This document shows positions 17,019 to 25,576 of a stretch of 64,000 nucleotides of DNA, piece after piece. The position numbers were made by a program, and so were the translations under genes. The stretch is from Fictibacillus arsenicus (lineage in GTDB: Bacteria; Bacillota; Bacilli; Bacillales; Fictibacillaceae), in contig NZ_MQMF01000002.1 in the NCBI RefSeq assembly GCF_001999465.1, positions 992,001-1,056,000 on the forward strand, given 5' to 3'. How positions within the stretch are numbered: the first letter of the stretch is position 1; every line of letters starts with the position of its first letter. The notes under the pieces were generated by a model. It saw only the letters and a program-made list of their open reading frames with translations, did no database searches and was not told the origin of the DNA.

Positions 17019-17998
17019 TTCTCATCCCCTCCATCATAATAAACCCATTTTTTACCTAATTTTAGATTCAAAACGGTTAAAATCATTACAATTACAAACA
17101 ATACCCAAGCCATTGAAGATGCGTATCCCATGTTGAACATTTCAAACGCGTTATTCCACATGTGCAGGTTATAGAAAAGAAGAGAGTTTATTGGTCCCCC
17201 GTCCCCGTTTTCCGTCATCACATAAGCCTCCTGGAAAATTTGAAATCCTCCAATCAAGCTGGTGACTACATCAAAAAAGATAACGGGTGTGATCATCGGG
17301 ATCGTAATATAGAAAAACTTCTGAAGCGATCCAGCACCATCTATATCAGCAGCTTCATACATTGTTTTTGGAACGCCTTGTAAGCTTGCCAAATAGAGCA
17401 GCATTCCGCCACCAACACTCCAAAGCTTCATGAGGATAAGAGCAGGTTTAGTCCAATCAGGATTGAAAAGCCAAGCAGGACCTTTAATTCCAAACCACGA
17501 TAGAGCCGTGTTCACAAGACCTGTTGATGGACTTAAGAGTTGCATCCAAAGCAAGTAGACCGCGACCCCAGAAAGTACTGCTGGCAAATAATAAAGTGTC
17601 CTATACCACTTCATGCCAGGTACTCGCTGATTAAGAAGAACCGCTAATAATATCGCACCTGCTGTTGTAACCGGGACAGAAAAAAGAACATAGTAAAGTG
17701 TATTCCACAATGAGGTCCAGAACAGCTGATCTGCAGTAAACATGCGTTTATAATTTTCCAATCCGATAAATTCCATCTCTGAAGTAATGTTGTAATTCGT
17801 AAAACTTGTATATAAAGAAAACAACAATGGACCAAGCATTAGAAATAGAAAACCTATGATCCATGGAGCGATAAATAAATATCCGGATAGCTCTTCTCTT
17901 AATCTTAAAGAACGGATCATATGGCGGTTTTTTGCTTTTACCTTTTGGCTTTTTTTACTTATCTTTTTCTTTTTTTTATTCGCATAGACCGTCTCCAT
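17015..17998 (-). CDS. Carbohydrate ABC transporter permease, MalF/LacF type
   Basis: A 327-residue permease. ATG 17998 is chosen for the GGGGG site seven bases upstream; an ATG at 18034 has none and lies in a stem-loop. A very basic N-terminus (KKKKISKKSQKVKAK) precedes six helices; the docking loop is TMYEAADIDGAGSLQKFFYITIPMITP. It pairs with the next permease and the binding protein encoded upstream. Substrate class is a sugar or oligosaccharide. Confidence 0.9.
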   Translation of the reverse strand: METVYANKKKKKISKKSQKVKAKNRHMIRSLRLREELSGYLFIAPWIIGFLFLMLGPLLFSLYTSFTNYNITSEMEFIGLENYKRMFTADQLFWTSLWNTLYYVLFSVPVTTAGAILLAVLLNQRVPGMKWYRTLYYLPAVLSGVAVYLLWMQLLSPSTGLVNTALSWFGIKGPAWLFNPDWTKPALILMKLWSVGGGMLLYLASLQGVPKTMYEAADIDGAGSLQKFFYITIPMITPVIFFDVVTSLIGGFQIFQEAYVMTENGDGGPINSLLFYNLHMWNNAFEMFNMGYASSMAWVLFVIVMILTVLNLKLGKKWVYYDGGDEK

Positions 17999-18023
17999 CT
18001 CAAAACCCCCTTCATACTTAAAC

Positions 18024-18043
18024 AAGGGAGGCATAGCTCCCTT
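18024..18043 (-). promoter_or_regulatory. Intercistronic stem-loop between binding-protein and permease genes
   Basis: AAGGGAG and CTCCCTT arms round a short loop, six bases past the binding-protein stop and without a T-run. Such stems commonly stabilise the upstream message, so that the binding protein is made in excess of the permeases. It also covers the alternative start of the permease. Confidence 0.55.
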
Positions 18044-18048
18044 GATCT

Positions 18049-19356
18049 CTACTGATCTATACTTTGCTTTACAGATTTCTCAGCTTCTTTAAGAGCCTCT
18101 TCTGCTTTTCTTTCCCCTAGGAGTACAGCATCAATTGTTGGATTGATCTTGGATTGATAATCTGGTGCATTTACTGGAACAGGATGCAATTTCGTTACCT
18201 CCATATTTTTAACTGTTGCTCCATATACTTCTTTATCTTTTCCTTCAAGCAATGACTGTGCTTTTTCAGCGGCTTTAATATTTGCTACATTATCAAAGTT
18301 TTCTGTTGCCCAGTATGTTTGTGCTTCTGTATCAGTTAAGTACTCAATAAACTTCCATGCTTCATCCGGATTCTTTGAACCTTTTGGAATTTCAGCAACG
18401 AATCCTCCTCCTTGACTCCAATTCTTCTCATTTTTAGAAACCGCAGGAATAGGTGCCACGCCAAAATCCATATCTTTTCCATAGTCTCTAATTTGTGTGT
18501 AGAAAGTGCCTACATCGATCATCATAGCAACTTTACCTGCAATAAAAGGATTTGATTGTTCACTTCCAAAGTCTGCTTTGTAAGCATTAATATTTTCATT
18601 GCCTATACGATCGTTCCAACTTTTGATCCAATTCAGCGCTTTTACTTTTTCTTTTGTCGCGATTGCCACATCACCATCTTTGTCGATGTAACCCTCACCA
18701 TTATCAGCATTCATCATCCAGCTTTCAGGTCCAAAAGAACCCCAGAGCGGATAAAATCCTATACGTTCATATTTACCTCCATCTTTTTTATCCAGTTTTT
18801 TTGCATAGGCTTCTAGTTCTTCCCATGTTTCAGGAGGTTTGTTTGGGTCAAGCCCCGCTTCTTTAAAAGCTTTTTTATTATAAAATAATAATCGCGTATC
18901 AGTATTGAAAGGTACTGCATATGGGTCACCTTCATATTCGACAGTTTTCCAAAGTTCCGGATAGAACTTGTTTTTAAAATCAGCATTATTTATGTACTTC
19001 GACAGATTCTCTGCTTGGTTATTTTTCGCTCTATGGGAAACAGAATTAATATCATTTATAATGACATCTGGTGGATTCCCTGCTGCAATCGCTGCAAGAT
19101 TCTTTGTCCAAATATCTCCCCATGGCAAAAAGGTATGTTTAATAAAGACCTTATCTTGGGAAGCATTATAATCATCTACTATTTTTTCAATTATGGGCCT
19201 TCTTGTCTCTGAACCCCAAAAAGTCCAAAAATCTACAATTATTTTTCCATCCTTTGTCTTTCTTGGTTCGGCACCCTCCCCGTTAGAGTTAGAGCAACCC
19301 GCTAGTAACCCCATTACAAGCATAAAAAGTGTTAACCATAATAAAATTTTTTTCAT
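18049..19356 (-). CDS. Sugar-binding lipoprotein of the ABC importer
   Basis: A 435-residue extracellular solute-binding protein, family 1. The lipobox LLAGC puts the lipidated cysteine at about residue 21. FWTFWGSETRRPIIEKIVDDYNASQ, the hinge NPPDVIINDINS, and AVPFNTDTRLLFYNKKAFKEAGLDP ... PPETWEELEAYAKKL are standard CUT1 binding-protein features. The gene is first of the three-gene operon. The substrate cannot be named. GGGGG precedes the ATG. Confidence 0.92.
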   Translation of the reverse strand: MKKILLWLTLFMLVMGLLAGCSNSNGEGAEPRKTKDGKIIVDFWTFWGSETRRPIIEKIVDDYNASQDKVFIKHTFLPWGDIWTKNLAAIAAGNPPDVIINDINSVSHRAKNNQAENLSKYINNADFKNKFYPELWKTVEYEGDPYAVPFNTDTRLLFYNKKAFKEAGLDPNKPPETWEELEAYAKKLDKKDGGKYERIGFYPLWGSFGPESWMMNADNGEGYIDKDGDVAIATKEKVKALNWIKSWNDRIGNENINAYKADFGSEQSNPFIAGKVAMMIDVGTFYTQIRDYGKDMDFGVAPIPAVSKNEKNWSQGGGFVAEIPKGSKNPDEAWKFIEYLTDTEAQTYWATENFDNVANIKAAEKAQSLLEGKDKEVYGATVKNMEVTKLHPVPVNAPDYQSKINPTIDAVLLGERKAEEALKEAEKSVKQSIDQ

Positions 19357-19414
19357 CGTTTACCCCCGGTGTAATATTATTTAATAGTAATAATTCCGTT
19401 CCCTTGCTTTAATA

Positions 19415-19428
19415 GACTAAAACTAGTC
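19415..19428. promoter_or_regulatory. Possible operator upstream of the sugar importer
   Basis: GACTA-AAAC-TAGTC inverted repeat about 60 bases before the binding-protein start codon. Position suits a regulator site, but no regulator gene is adjacent and no match to a known operator is claimed. Confidence 0.3.
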
Positions 19429-19499
19429 CGAAAGTAGCGACCGAAAAACAAACGCAGTAAAAAAAACACAAATTTTTGAATAACAAGATCTTTTTACTA

Positions 19500-19543
19500 T
19501 AAAAAATGACAATAAGCAGGTTATAAAAACCCGCTTATTGTCA
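19500..19543 (-). terminator. Terminator after corA
   Basis: Long stem: TGACAATAAGC and GCTTATTGTCA arms with an inner GG/CC pair (19507-19543), T-rich on the minus strand after the hairpin. Confidence 0.75.
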
Positions 19544-19652
19544 AATACAGTACACTTATATGAATTTTTTTAAATATTTCAATATACTGATTTAGTCCTA
19601 TATCTTTTGTATAGTTTTGGAATAAAAATATTTTTCTTTACGTATTCTCTAT

Positions 19653-20606
19653 TTAATCCTGCTCAAACCAGCCTTTTTTCTTAAACCATAAAGACATCAT
19701 AACTCCTAATAAAATCATAATACCTAGTACATAAAAGTACCCATTTTCTGATTTCAGTTCTGGCATATTAACGAAGTTCATTCCATAGAGACCCGCGATA
19801 AAAGTTAAAGGCATGAAGATTGTCGTAATGACCGTTAATGTTTTCATGATGTTGTTCATGCGGTATGAGTTAAGAGATATATAGTTGTCGCGGATATCTG
19901 ATGTCATCTCACGGGCAGAAGTCATCATATCCGTTAATCTTAAAAGATGGTCGTAAATATCATGAAAGTAGGACCTTTCATCTGCATCAAGTCCAACGCG
20001 CTTTGACTCCAGGATTCGATAAAGAAGTTCCCGCATAGGTACCACAGTCTTTCGTAATGAAAGAAGATCAGTACGAATATCAAAAATCTGGTTGATCAGC
20101 TTAGGTGCTTCATCATCCTCGTTGCTTTCAATCGAAATAACGCGCTCTTCAAGTCTGTGCATGATCGGAAAATACATATCTACAAGCTTGTCCATTAATT
20201 TATGAATAAGTTCATTTTTTCCTAGTTCAGGCGGAACCACCTTCAAACCTTTCAAATAGTTCCACACAAAATCAATTTCAGGAACTTCAGTTTTATGAAA
20301 GGTGACCACCATATTTTTCGTTGTGAAGAAATCTACTTCGGTTGCTTCCAATGTTTTTTCATCCAGTGCATGAACAACATAAAACAAATGTTCTTCGTAA
20401 AATTCTACTTTTGGTCTTTGCAAGTTATTAACGCAGTCTTCTACTGCCAGAGGGTGAAAATCAAAAAATGAGCGCAGCAGGTTCGTTTCTTCTTTTACCG
20501 GGCTGTCAAAGTCAACCCAAACCCAGTCTGCCTGGATTTCCTCCAAGCGTTCTAATGGCGGATTTATGATTACTTTTTGATCAACTACCGCTAACGTGCG
20601 AATCAT
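19653..20606 (-). CDS. corA: Magnesium/cobalt transporter CorA
   Basis: A 317-residue CorA-family channel. The signature YGMNF (GMN at about 275-277) closes the first of two C-terminal membrane helices, followed by the acidic loop NMPELKSENG and the second helix with a basic tail. The long soluble N-terminal domain forms the cytoplasmic funnel in known structures. It moves Mg2+ (also Co2+ or Ni2+) into the cell as a pentamer. It stands alone between terminators; I see no M-box riboswitch in the 200 bases upstream. Confidence 0.93.
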   Translation of the reverse strand: MIRTLAVVDQKVIINPPLERLEEIQADWVWVDFDSPVKEETNLLRSFFDFHPLAVEDCVNNLQRPKVEFYEEHLFYVVHALDEKTLEATEVDFFTTKNMVVTFHKTEVPEIDFVWNYLKGLKVVPPELGKNELIHKLMDKLVDMYFPIMHRLEERVISIESNEDDEAPKLINQIFDIRTDLLSLRKTVVPMRELLYRILESKRVGLDADERSYFHDIYDHLLRLTDMMTSAREMTSDIRDNYISLNSYRMNNIMKTLTVITTIFMPLTFIAGLYGMNFVNMPELKSENGYFYVLGIMILLGVMMSLWFKKKGWFEQD

Positions 20607-20773
20607 AGGCAGCCCTTCTCTCTTCTCTTTTTATTATCATTACCCTTTTTGTCGTAATCATTGAGCATTCATTTACAATAATGCAGGAGAAAGTGATTTT
20701 CAAGAAAAGAGTAAAAACGAAAAATGGGCATTGAACTGCACCTTTAATTACCTAATTATGCATTTATAATCTT

Positions 20774-20805
20774 AAAAAACCTTAGCCTGTTGTTTTCGGT
20801 TAAGG
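20774..20805 (-). terminator. Terminator after the VanW-family gene
   Basis: CCTTAGCC and GGTTAAGG arms (20780-20805, one mismatch) with T6 following on the minus strand. Confidence 0.65.
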
Positions 20806-20810
20806 CAATT

Positions 20811-21638
20811 TTATGCTTCTTTCTGAGAAGCTTCTAATAAAGGTTCATACATCATGATTGCATGGTTTTCTGTCACATATTCATCGTCGATCTGCCGTTT
20901 TTGCCGGTTAAATACTTTACGGTGAATGAGGTTGTGGCGTAAATAGCCTCCCCAATATGCAGGTGTAATCCAATGTTCTTTCTCATACACTTCGTAGCTT
21001 TGTAAGGGCTCCTGCTCTGACCGCCATTCACCCACTAAGTGTGTCTCAGTTAAATACAGATGAAGCTGATAGGTTACCTCAGTATGGTTAGTGATCTGCA
21101 GATCCAAGTAATTATAGGCACATGTCGCTCCGCTTCCAAACGGCTGTGTTCTTTTGGAATCTGGAAACACATCATAACTGTGCCGATGACGTTCGGTAAC
21201 TGTTAACGGTGTATGAAGCGTCATCCAGTAAATCAGATTGGAAAGCTGACAGAGTCCTCCCCCAGTTCCTTTCTTGAACTTCCCATAAAAAAGCACCATT
21301 CCATCAACATATCCTTTTGCTTTGGTTATTGTCCCAATACCTTTCCAATACGAAAAGGTTTCTCCTGGTTTTACTACCATCCCATTTAAACACTGTATCG
21401 CGATTTTAAGATTCTTTACCTTATTATGCTGATACCACATTTCAACATCTTTAAGCTTACGAAGAAGAATGGTTTGATGTGTAAAACTGACAAAAGGCAG
21501 TTTTTCATTATTTATGGTTTTTGCGTATTTTTTCTTATCTGTATACCATTCTAGAAATCTCTTAAACGTATAATACTTTTTGCCTAGCGAAATTCGAAAT
21601 GCAGATCTTTGCTTAGGACGCAGTTCAAAATGGTTCAT
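20811..21638 (-). CDS. VanW family protein
   Basis: A 275-residue protein with the VanW core: LNGMVVKPGETFSYWKGIGTITKAKGY, then GGGLCQLSNLIYWMTLHTPLTVTERHRHSYDVFPDSKRTQPFGSGAT. VanW proteins accompany some vancomycin clusters, but most members, like this one, are chromosomal and unlinked to resistance; their biochemical role is unknown. No signal peptide is visible. AAAGGGG precedes the ATG. Confidence 0.85.
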   Translation of the reverse strand: MNHFELRPKQRSAFRISLGKKYYTFKRFLEWYTDKKKYAKTINNEKLPFVSFTHQTILLRKLKDVEMWYQHNKVKNLKIAIQCLNGMVVKPGETFSYWKGIGTITKAKGYVDGMVLFYGKFKKGTGGGLCQLSNLIYWMTLHTPLTVTERHRHSYDVFPDSKRTQPFGSGATCAYNYLDLQITNHTEVTYQLHLYLTETHLVGEWRSEQEPLQSYEVYEKEHWITPAYWGGYLRHNLIHRKVFNRQKRQIDDEYVTENHAIMMYEPLLEASQKEA

Positions 21639-21680
21639 CCTGTTAACCCCTTTTACTCGATTTCATCGCGGGAAATAAAT

Positions 21681-21704
21681 TGTATGGGGACAGTCCCCAT
21701 TTCC
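21681..21704. repeat. GGGGACAGTCCCC-type palindrome, copy 1
   Basis: A perfect 7-3-7 palindrome (21684-21700) framed by TTGTA on the left and TTT on the right. Two relatives with the same flanks occur at 24466 and 40947. Confidence 0.7.
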
Positions 21705-21844
21705 CATTTTATTCTAATTCTTCATTTACCATTTATTTTCCTTTGATTTTTGAGTTATAGTGTATATGCTGTAATTGGATTATTATCTTTATGAAGTTTA
21801 TATTTATATGAGTTAAAGAAGTTACGAGTTTGGAGGATTTTAGG

Positions 21845-22756
21845 ATGCTCGACAAAACGTTTTTACAGATGAATACCGTATTTATTAGCATCCTCATTGA
21901 AGCACTTCCTTTTGTTCTAATAGGAGTGCTCATTGCCGGTGTTATACAAATGTTTGTTACCGAAGAAATGGTGGCACGCATCATGCCGAAAAATAAAGTG
22001 CTGGCTGTGTTATTTGCAGCTTTTTTAGGTGCGATATTCCCTGCCTGTGAATGCGGCATTGTCCCCATCACGCGCAGATTGATCGCAAAAGGTGTACCTG
22101 TTTTTGCAGCGATTCCATTTATGCTTACAGGTCCAATCATTAATCCTGTTGTCTTATTTTCTACTTTTGTTGCTTTCGGAAATCAATGGGACGTGATGAT
22201 TTATAGAGGCGGACTCGCGATGGTTGTTGCTGTACTAGTTGGATTTCTTCTCGCCGTTCAATTTAAGAATGCAAAAGTACTTAAAAACGAAATCCATCAT
22301 TTGTCCACGAACCCAGCAGCTAACGAAACCGCTGCAGCGATCGAAACCCAGCCTGTTTCATTTTTCAACAAACTTAAAGGGACATTCGTACATGCGGTTG
22401 AAGAATTTTTCTCAGTTGGAAAGTACCTCGTTATCGGTGCTTTAATTGCAGCAGGAATGCAGACGTACGTGAAGACATCTACACTTTTAGCGATCGGACA
22501 AGGTGAAGTGTCATCATCCCTTGTTATGATGGGGTTAGCTTTCGTACTATCGCTTTGTTCTGAAGCGGATGCATTTATTGCTTCCTCATTTCAAAGTACC
22601 TTTACAATCGGTTCCATCGTGGCATTTTTAGTCTACGGACCGATGCTTGATATTAAAAACGTGCTTATGATGCTCGCTGCTTTTAAGAAGAAATTAGTTC
22701 TAAGCCTTATTGGATATATATCTGTGCTTGTATTAATCGGATCATTATTCTTATAA
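21845..22756 (+). CDS. YraQ/YcgR-family permease (DUF318)
   Basis: A 303-residue polytopic membrane protein. ATG 21845 has GGAGG eight bases upstream; an in-frame TTG at 21830 overlaps that site. Two similar halves carry ALPFVLIGVLIAGVIQMFV and GKYLVIGALIAAGMQTYV, with conserved FPACECGIVPITRRLIAKGVP and LCSEADAFIASSF motifs that identify Pfam permease family ArsP_1/DUF318. The cysteines and acidic residues in these motifs suggest metal or thiol-reactive substrates, but transport is unproven for this branch. It is cotranscribed with its YcgQ-like partner. Confidence 0.88.
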   Translation: MLDKTFLQMNTVFISILIEALPFVLIGVLIAGVIQMFVTEEMVARIMPKNKVLAVLFAAFLGAIFPACECGIVPITRRLIAKGVPVFAAIPFMLTGPIINPVVLFSTFVAFGNQWDVMIYRGGLAMVVAVLVGFLLAVQFKNAKVLKNEIHHLSTNPAANETAAAIETQPVSFFNKLKGTFVHAVEEFFSVGKYLVIGALIAAGMQTYVKTSTLLAIGQGEVSSSLVMMGLAFVLSLCSEADAFIASSFQSTFTIGSIVAFLVYGPMLDIKNVLMMLAAFKKKLVLSLIGYISVLVLIGSLFL

Positions 22757-22773
22757 AAAGGAGGTGCCATTAC

Positions 22774-23631
22774 ATGATACGCATCCTTATTTTAATCGGA
22801 TTTACCTTTTTGTTTATGCATCTGCATGCCACAGGTGATATAAGCAAATACATTAACATGAAATATTCATATATCTCTTTTTCAGCTATTTTTATCTTAG
22901 GTTTTCTGACGCTTGTCCAGTTCTATATTTACGGAAAAAGCGAAGACGATGATTATCAGCATGACGAAACATGCGCTTTGGATTGCGGCCACGATCATCA
23001 CAAAAAACCGTCACGATTAAAAAATATGACGGTAAACAGCATTCTGATTTTCCCAATCATATCAGGGTTATTTTTTCCTATCGCTTCTCTTGACTCAGAG
23101 ACTGTTAAAACAAAAGGATTTCACTTTAAAGGTCTCGAGAACGAAGGTGATTTTGGAGAGCATCAGTTTTTAAAACCTGACACTAGCGTGTATTACGGGA
23201 AAGAAAGCTACAACACCATAATGGATAAAGAGTTAAGGCCTTTTACAAAAGGCGAAAAAGTCGTGCTAAATGATAAGAACTATTTAAAAGGAATAGAAAG
23301 CATCTATTACAAGCCGGGAATTTTCCTTGGAAAGAATGTTCAGTTTAAGGGCTTTACTTATAACGCTGAGGATCAATCAAAAACGAAAAGCAATGAACTC
23401 TTTCTCCTTCGTTTTGGAGTGATTCATTGTATTGCAGATTCTGGGGTCTTCGGCATGATGGTCGAATTCCCAAAAGGGACTACATTCAAGAACGACAAGT
23501 GGATCGAAGTCGATGGCACCATTGAAACGATGTATTATCAGCCCTTTAAGGCGGATATCCCTTATGTAAAAGTAAAAAGCTGGAGGAAAATCGACAAGCC
23601 TGAAGAAGAATATGTTTATAGAGGATATTAA
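22774..23631 (+). CDS. YcgQ-like partner of the DUF318 permease (TIGR03943 family)
   Basis: A 285-residue protein with two N-terminal membrane helices, a metal-binding-looking loop rich in His, Cys and acids (DDDYQHDETCALDCGHDHH at about 55-74), a third helix, then a soluble C-terminal domain with GFTY ... RFGVIHCIADSGVFGMMVEFP. This arrangement defines the putative permease-associated TIGR03943/YcgQ family, which is always beside a YcgR-type permease. The AAAGGAGG site lies just before the ATG and 17 bases separate the genes. The pair probably forms one membrane complex. Confidence 0.88.
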   Translation: MIRILILIGFTFLFMHLHATGDISKYINMKYSYISFSAIFILGFLTLVQFYIYGKSEDDDYQHDETCALDCGHDHHKKPSRLKNMTVNSILIFPIISGLFFPIASLDSETVKTKGFHFKGLENEGDFGEHQFLKPDTSVYYGKESYNTIMDKELRPFTKGEKVVLNDKNYLKGIESIYYKPGIFLGKNVQFKGFTYNAEDQSKTKSNELFLLRFGVIHCIADSGVFGMMVEFPKGTTFKNDKWIEVDGTIETMYYQPFKADIPYVKVKSWRKIDKPEEEYVYRGY

Positions 23632-23632
23632 T

Positions 23633-23659
23633 AAAACCGGACCGCTGCGTCCGGTTTTT
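23633..23659. terminator. Bidirectional terminator between ycgQ-like and haloperoxidase-like genes
   Basis: AAAACCGGAC and GTCCGGTTTT arms round CGCTGC, followed by Ts on the plus strand and a T-rich tract on the minus strand, between convergent genes. Confidence 0.88.
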
Positions 23660-23661
23660 CT

Positions 23662-24372
23662 TCATATATTTTGCGATTTTATGAGGTTAACGACAATCTG
23701 CCCGAGCTGTCTGCCTAGCCTAAGCCCCTCATCGTTATCGACTTTAAAGTGTACCCCTGCATAAAGACGGGACATCGCGCACTCTTCCATCATTTGATTG
23801 ATCCGAAATCGTTCTTGAGGAAAATAATGAATCAGTATTATTTCTGAGCATCCAGCCATAACAGCATGTGCTGAAGGATAACCTGGAAAGCGGGGTGTGA
23901 ACAAAATCGGCACTAAATTGCGGTCATATTGACAAGGACGCGCCACATCCCAAAGATATTTAAAGTGCCATGCCATTACAAAAGCATCATTAATAGCCGC
24001 GTGATAAAAACCTAAAAACCTGGCAGCATTGGTTGAGGCAACACCATACGTTTCCATCATGTTATAGATGACTGGTATTAATTGCTTGCTGACCTCTCCT
24101 GTTCCCCAGCTTTGTGCGATTCGAATCTGCTGAGGGGTAATATTTTGAAGTGTTTGCTTGACTATGATTAGCTCACTTTCCCAATTTACCGTATTCGGGT
24201 TTTTGATGTTCCACTGAATGGTTTGGCCAAATGGATCTATAAAATCTTGACCTCTTCTTGCTACAAAAAACATAGGCCACGATCCTGCTTCAGGTGTAAC
24301 AGCATTCATTGGGGGATATAGTTCTCCTGGATAAGGAATTTGGGACCACCTTAAGTAATCTCTCTCGCTCAT
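23662..24372 (-). CDS. Vanadium-haloperoxidase-type PAP2 phosphatase
   Basis: A 236-residue protein with the vanadate/phosphate-binding triad of motifs: KYLWDVARP (Lys and Arg), FPGYPSAHAV (Ser-His) and SRLYAGVHFKVDNDEG (Arg and catalytic His). This is the soluble haloperoxidase branch of the PAP2 superfamily, and no membrane helix or signal peptide is visible. It may be a vanadium-dependent haloperoxidase or an acid phosphatase; sequence cannot decide. GGGGGAGG is just upstream of the ATG. Confidence 0.85.
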   Translation of the reverse strand: MSERDYLRWSQIPYPGELYPPMNAVTPEAGSWPMFFVARRGQDFIDPFGQTIQWNIKNPNTVNWESELIIVKQTLQNITPQQIRIAQSWGTGEVSKQLIPVIYNMMETYGVASTNAARFLGFYHAAINDAFVMAWHFKYLWDVARPCQYDRNLVPILFTPRFPGYPSAHAVMAGCSEIILIHYFPQERFRINQMMEECAMSRLYAGVHFKVDNDEGLRLGRQLGQIVVNLIKSQNI

Positions 24373-24460
24373 TTTACCTCCCCCTCAGCAGTTATTCATC
24401 TTCCCATCCTATGCAGGGAGGCAAATCCTTTAGAACAGAAGGCAAAATGAACGAATTATC

Positions 24461-24496
24461 AAAAAGGGGGTCTGACCCGGGTCAGACCCCCTACAA
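24461..24496. repeat. GGGGGTCTGACCC palindrome, copy 2
   Basis: A perfect 26-base palindrome (24466-24491: arms GGGGGTCTGACCC and its complement) in the gap between divergent genes. In the reverse direction the flanks read AATTGTA on the left and TTTT on the right, like the copies at 21684 and 40947. Confidence 0.75.
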
Positions 24497-24577
24497 TTTA
24501 GACACAATTCACTCTAGGCAACGAGACTTAAATTTGGTATCATTTTCCTTAAATCTCTCGAGAAGGGCTGATCATAC

Positions 24578-25351
24578 ATGAATGCTCTTAAACAATCGTT
24601 TAATTCTGTTGCCTCATCCTATGAAAAATATCGTCCACATTACCCTGATCAACTCTATAAAGATATTATTCAATACGCTAATTTACAGCCAGATGATCAC
24701 CTACTGGAAATCGGCTGCGGAACTGGAAAAGCAACGGAAGGATTTATTGGACAAGGCTTTACGAACATTATATGTATCGAATATGGCGAGAACCTTGCAA
24801 AGCTCACTCATAACAAGTTTTCAGCATATCCGAACGTTAAAATCGTTCATTCAGCTTTCGAGGACTGGAAAGCAACGGATCAGTATAATCTTGCCTTCTC
24901 TGGCACCGCTTTTCACTTCATTTCAGCTGAAATCGGATATCCAAAAACAGCTTCTCTATTAAAGGAAGACGGAGTGTCTGCCTTCTTTTGGTTCGCTCAC
25001 ATTGCTTCCAACGAACCTGTTTATCAATCTATAAGAAGCGTCTACCAAGAGCATGCATCGCATCTAGATGACAGCAGCATACCTTCTATAGAAGAATTCA
25101 TTAAGGAACGAAGCGATCTCACCCTGCAATCCGGTCACTTTCATCAATTACAAGTCCATACATACAAATGGGATCAAATCTACACACCACAAGACTATAT
25201 CGGACTATTAAACACACATTCCGGGCACCAAGTGCTTCCTCAAGAGCAAAAGGATAACTTATTTAGTGGAATTGAGAAAGCGATTCTGAAACATGGAGAA
25301 ACAATCACTAAAAAGCACACTGTCGCCTTATTTTTAGCAAGAAAAAAGTAA
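24578..25351 (+). CDS. Class I SAM-dependent methyltransferase
   Basis: A 257-residue protein. Motif I LLEIGCGTGKAT (about residues 42-53) binds SAM, CIEYGENL supplies the acidic residue of motif II, and FSGTAFHFI is post-motif II. N-terminal FNSVASSYEKYRPHYP is common in type-11 methyltransferases acting on small molecules. The target is not indicated by its neighbours. It stands alone on the plus strand. Confidence 0.88.
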   Translation: MNALKQSFNSVASSYEKYRPHYPDQLYKDIIQYANLQPDDHLLEIGCGTGKATEGFIGQGFTNIICIEYGENLAKLTHNKFSAYPNVKIVHSAFEDWKATDQYNLAFSGTAFHFISAEIGYPKTASLLKEDGVSAFFWFAHIASNEPVYQSIRSVYQEHASHLDDSSIPSIEEFIKERSDLTLQSGHFHQLQVHTYKWDQIYTPQDYIGLLNTHSGHQVLPQEQKDNLFSGIEKAILKHGETITKKHTVALFLARKK

Positions 25352-25415
25352 CTTAACCCCGCCTAAAAACACAATTTCTAATTCGAGCAGAACGATTAAA
25401 TTAAAAAGCAGTATA

Positions 25416-25520
25416 ATCACATAAATATCACAGCGAATCACATAAAAAACCAGCTCCATCATAGAAAAATTACCCTTCATCACATATTTCACCAATTACA
25501 TCCAATTTCTGTCCTCCTCA
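25416..25520. repeat. 21-bp degenerate tandem repeat, array 1
   Basis: ATCA-type unit starts recur at 25416, 25437, 25458, 25479 and 25500, exactly 21 bases apart (ATCACATAAATAT, ATCACATAAAAAA, ATCATAGAAAAAT, ATCACATATTTCA, ATCCAATTTCTG). It occupies the gap between the convergent methyltransferase and ArsA genes and carries no open frame. Confidence 0.65.
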
Positions 25521-25537
25521 AATGAACCCACAAAGAA

Positions 25538-25573
25538 GAACCAGCGTCAGACTCAAAATCCGCACGCTGGTTC
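25538..25573 (-). terminator. Terminator after the ArsA-type gene
   Basis: GAACCAGCGT and ACGCTGGTTC arms with a 16-base loop, moderately T-rich after the stem on the minus strand; four bases past the gene stop. Confidence 0.65.
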
Positions 25574-25576
25574 CTA

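Noticed and set aside
20607-20810. M-box magnesium riboswitch upstream of corA
   Set aside because: The region upstream of the corA start shows none of the conserved M-box blocks.
20811-21638. Vancomycin resistance cluster
   Set aside because: Only a VanW-family protein; no vanA/B-type ligase, vanH, vanX or vanRS genes nearby.
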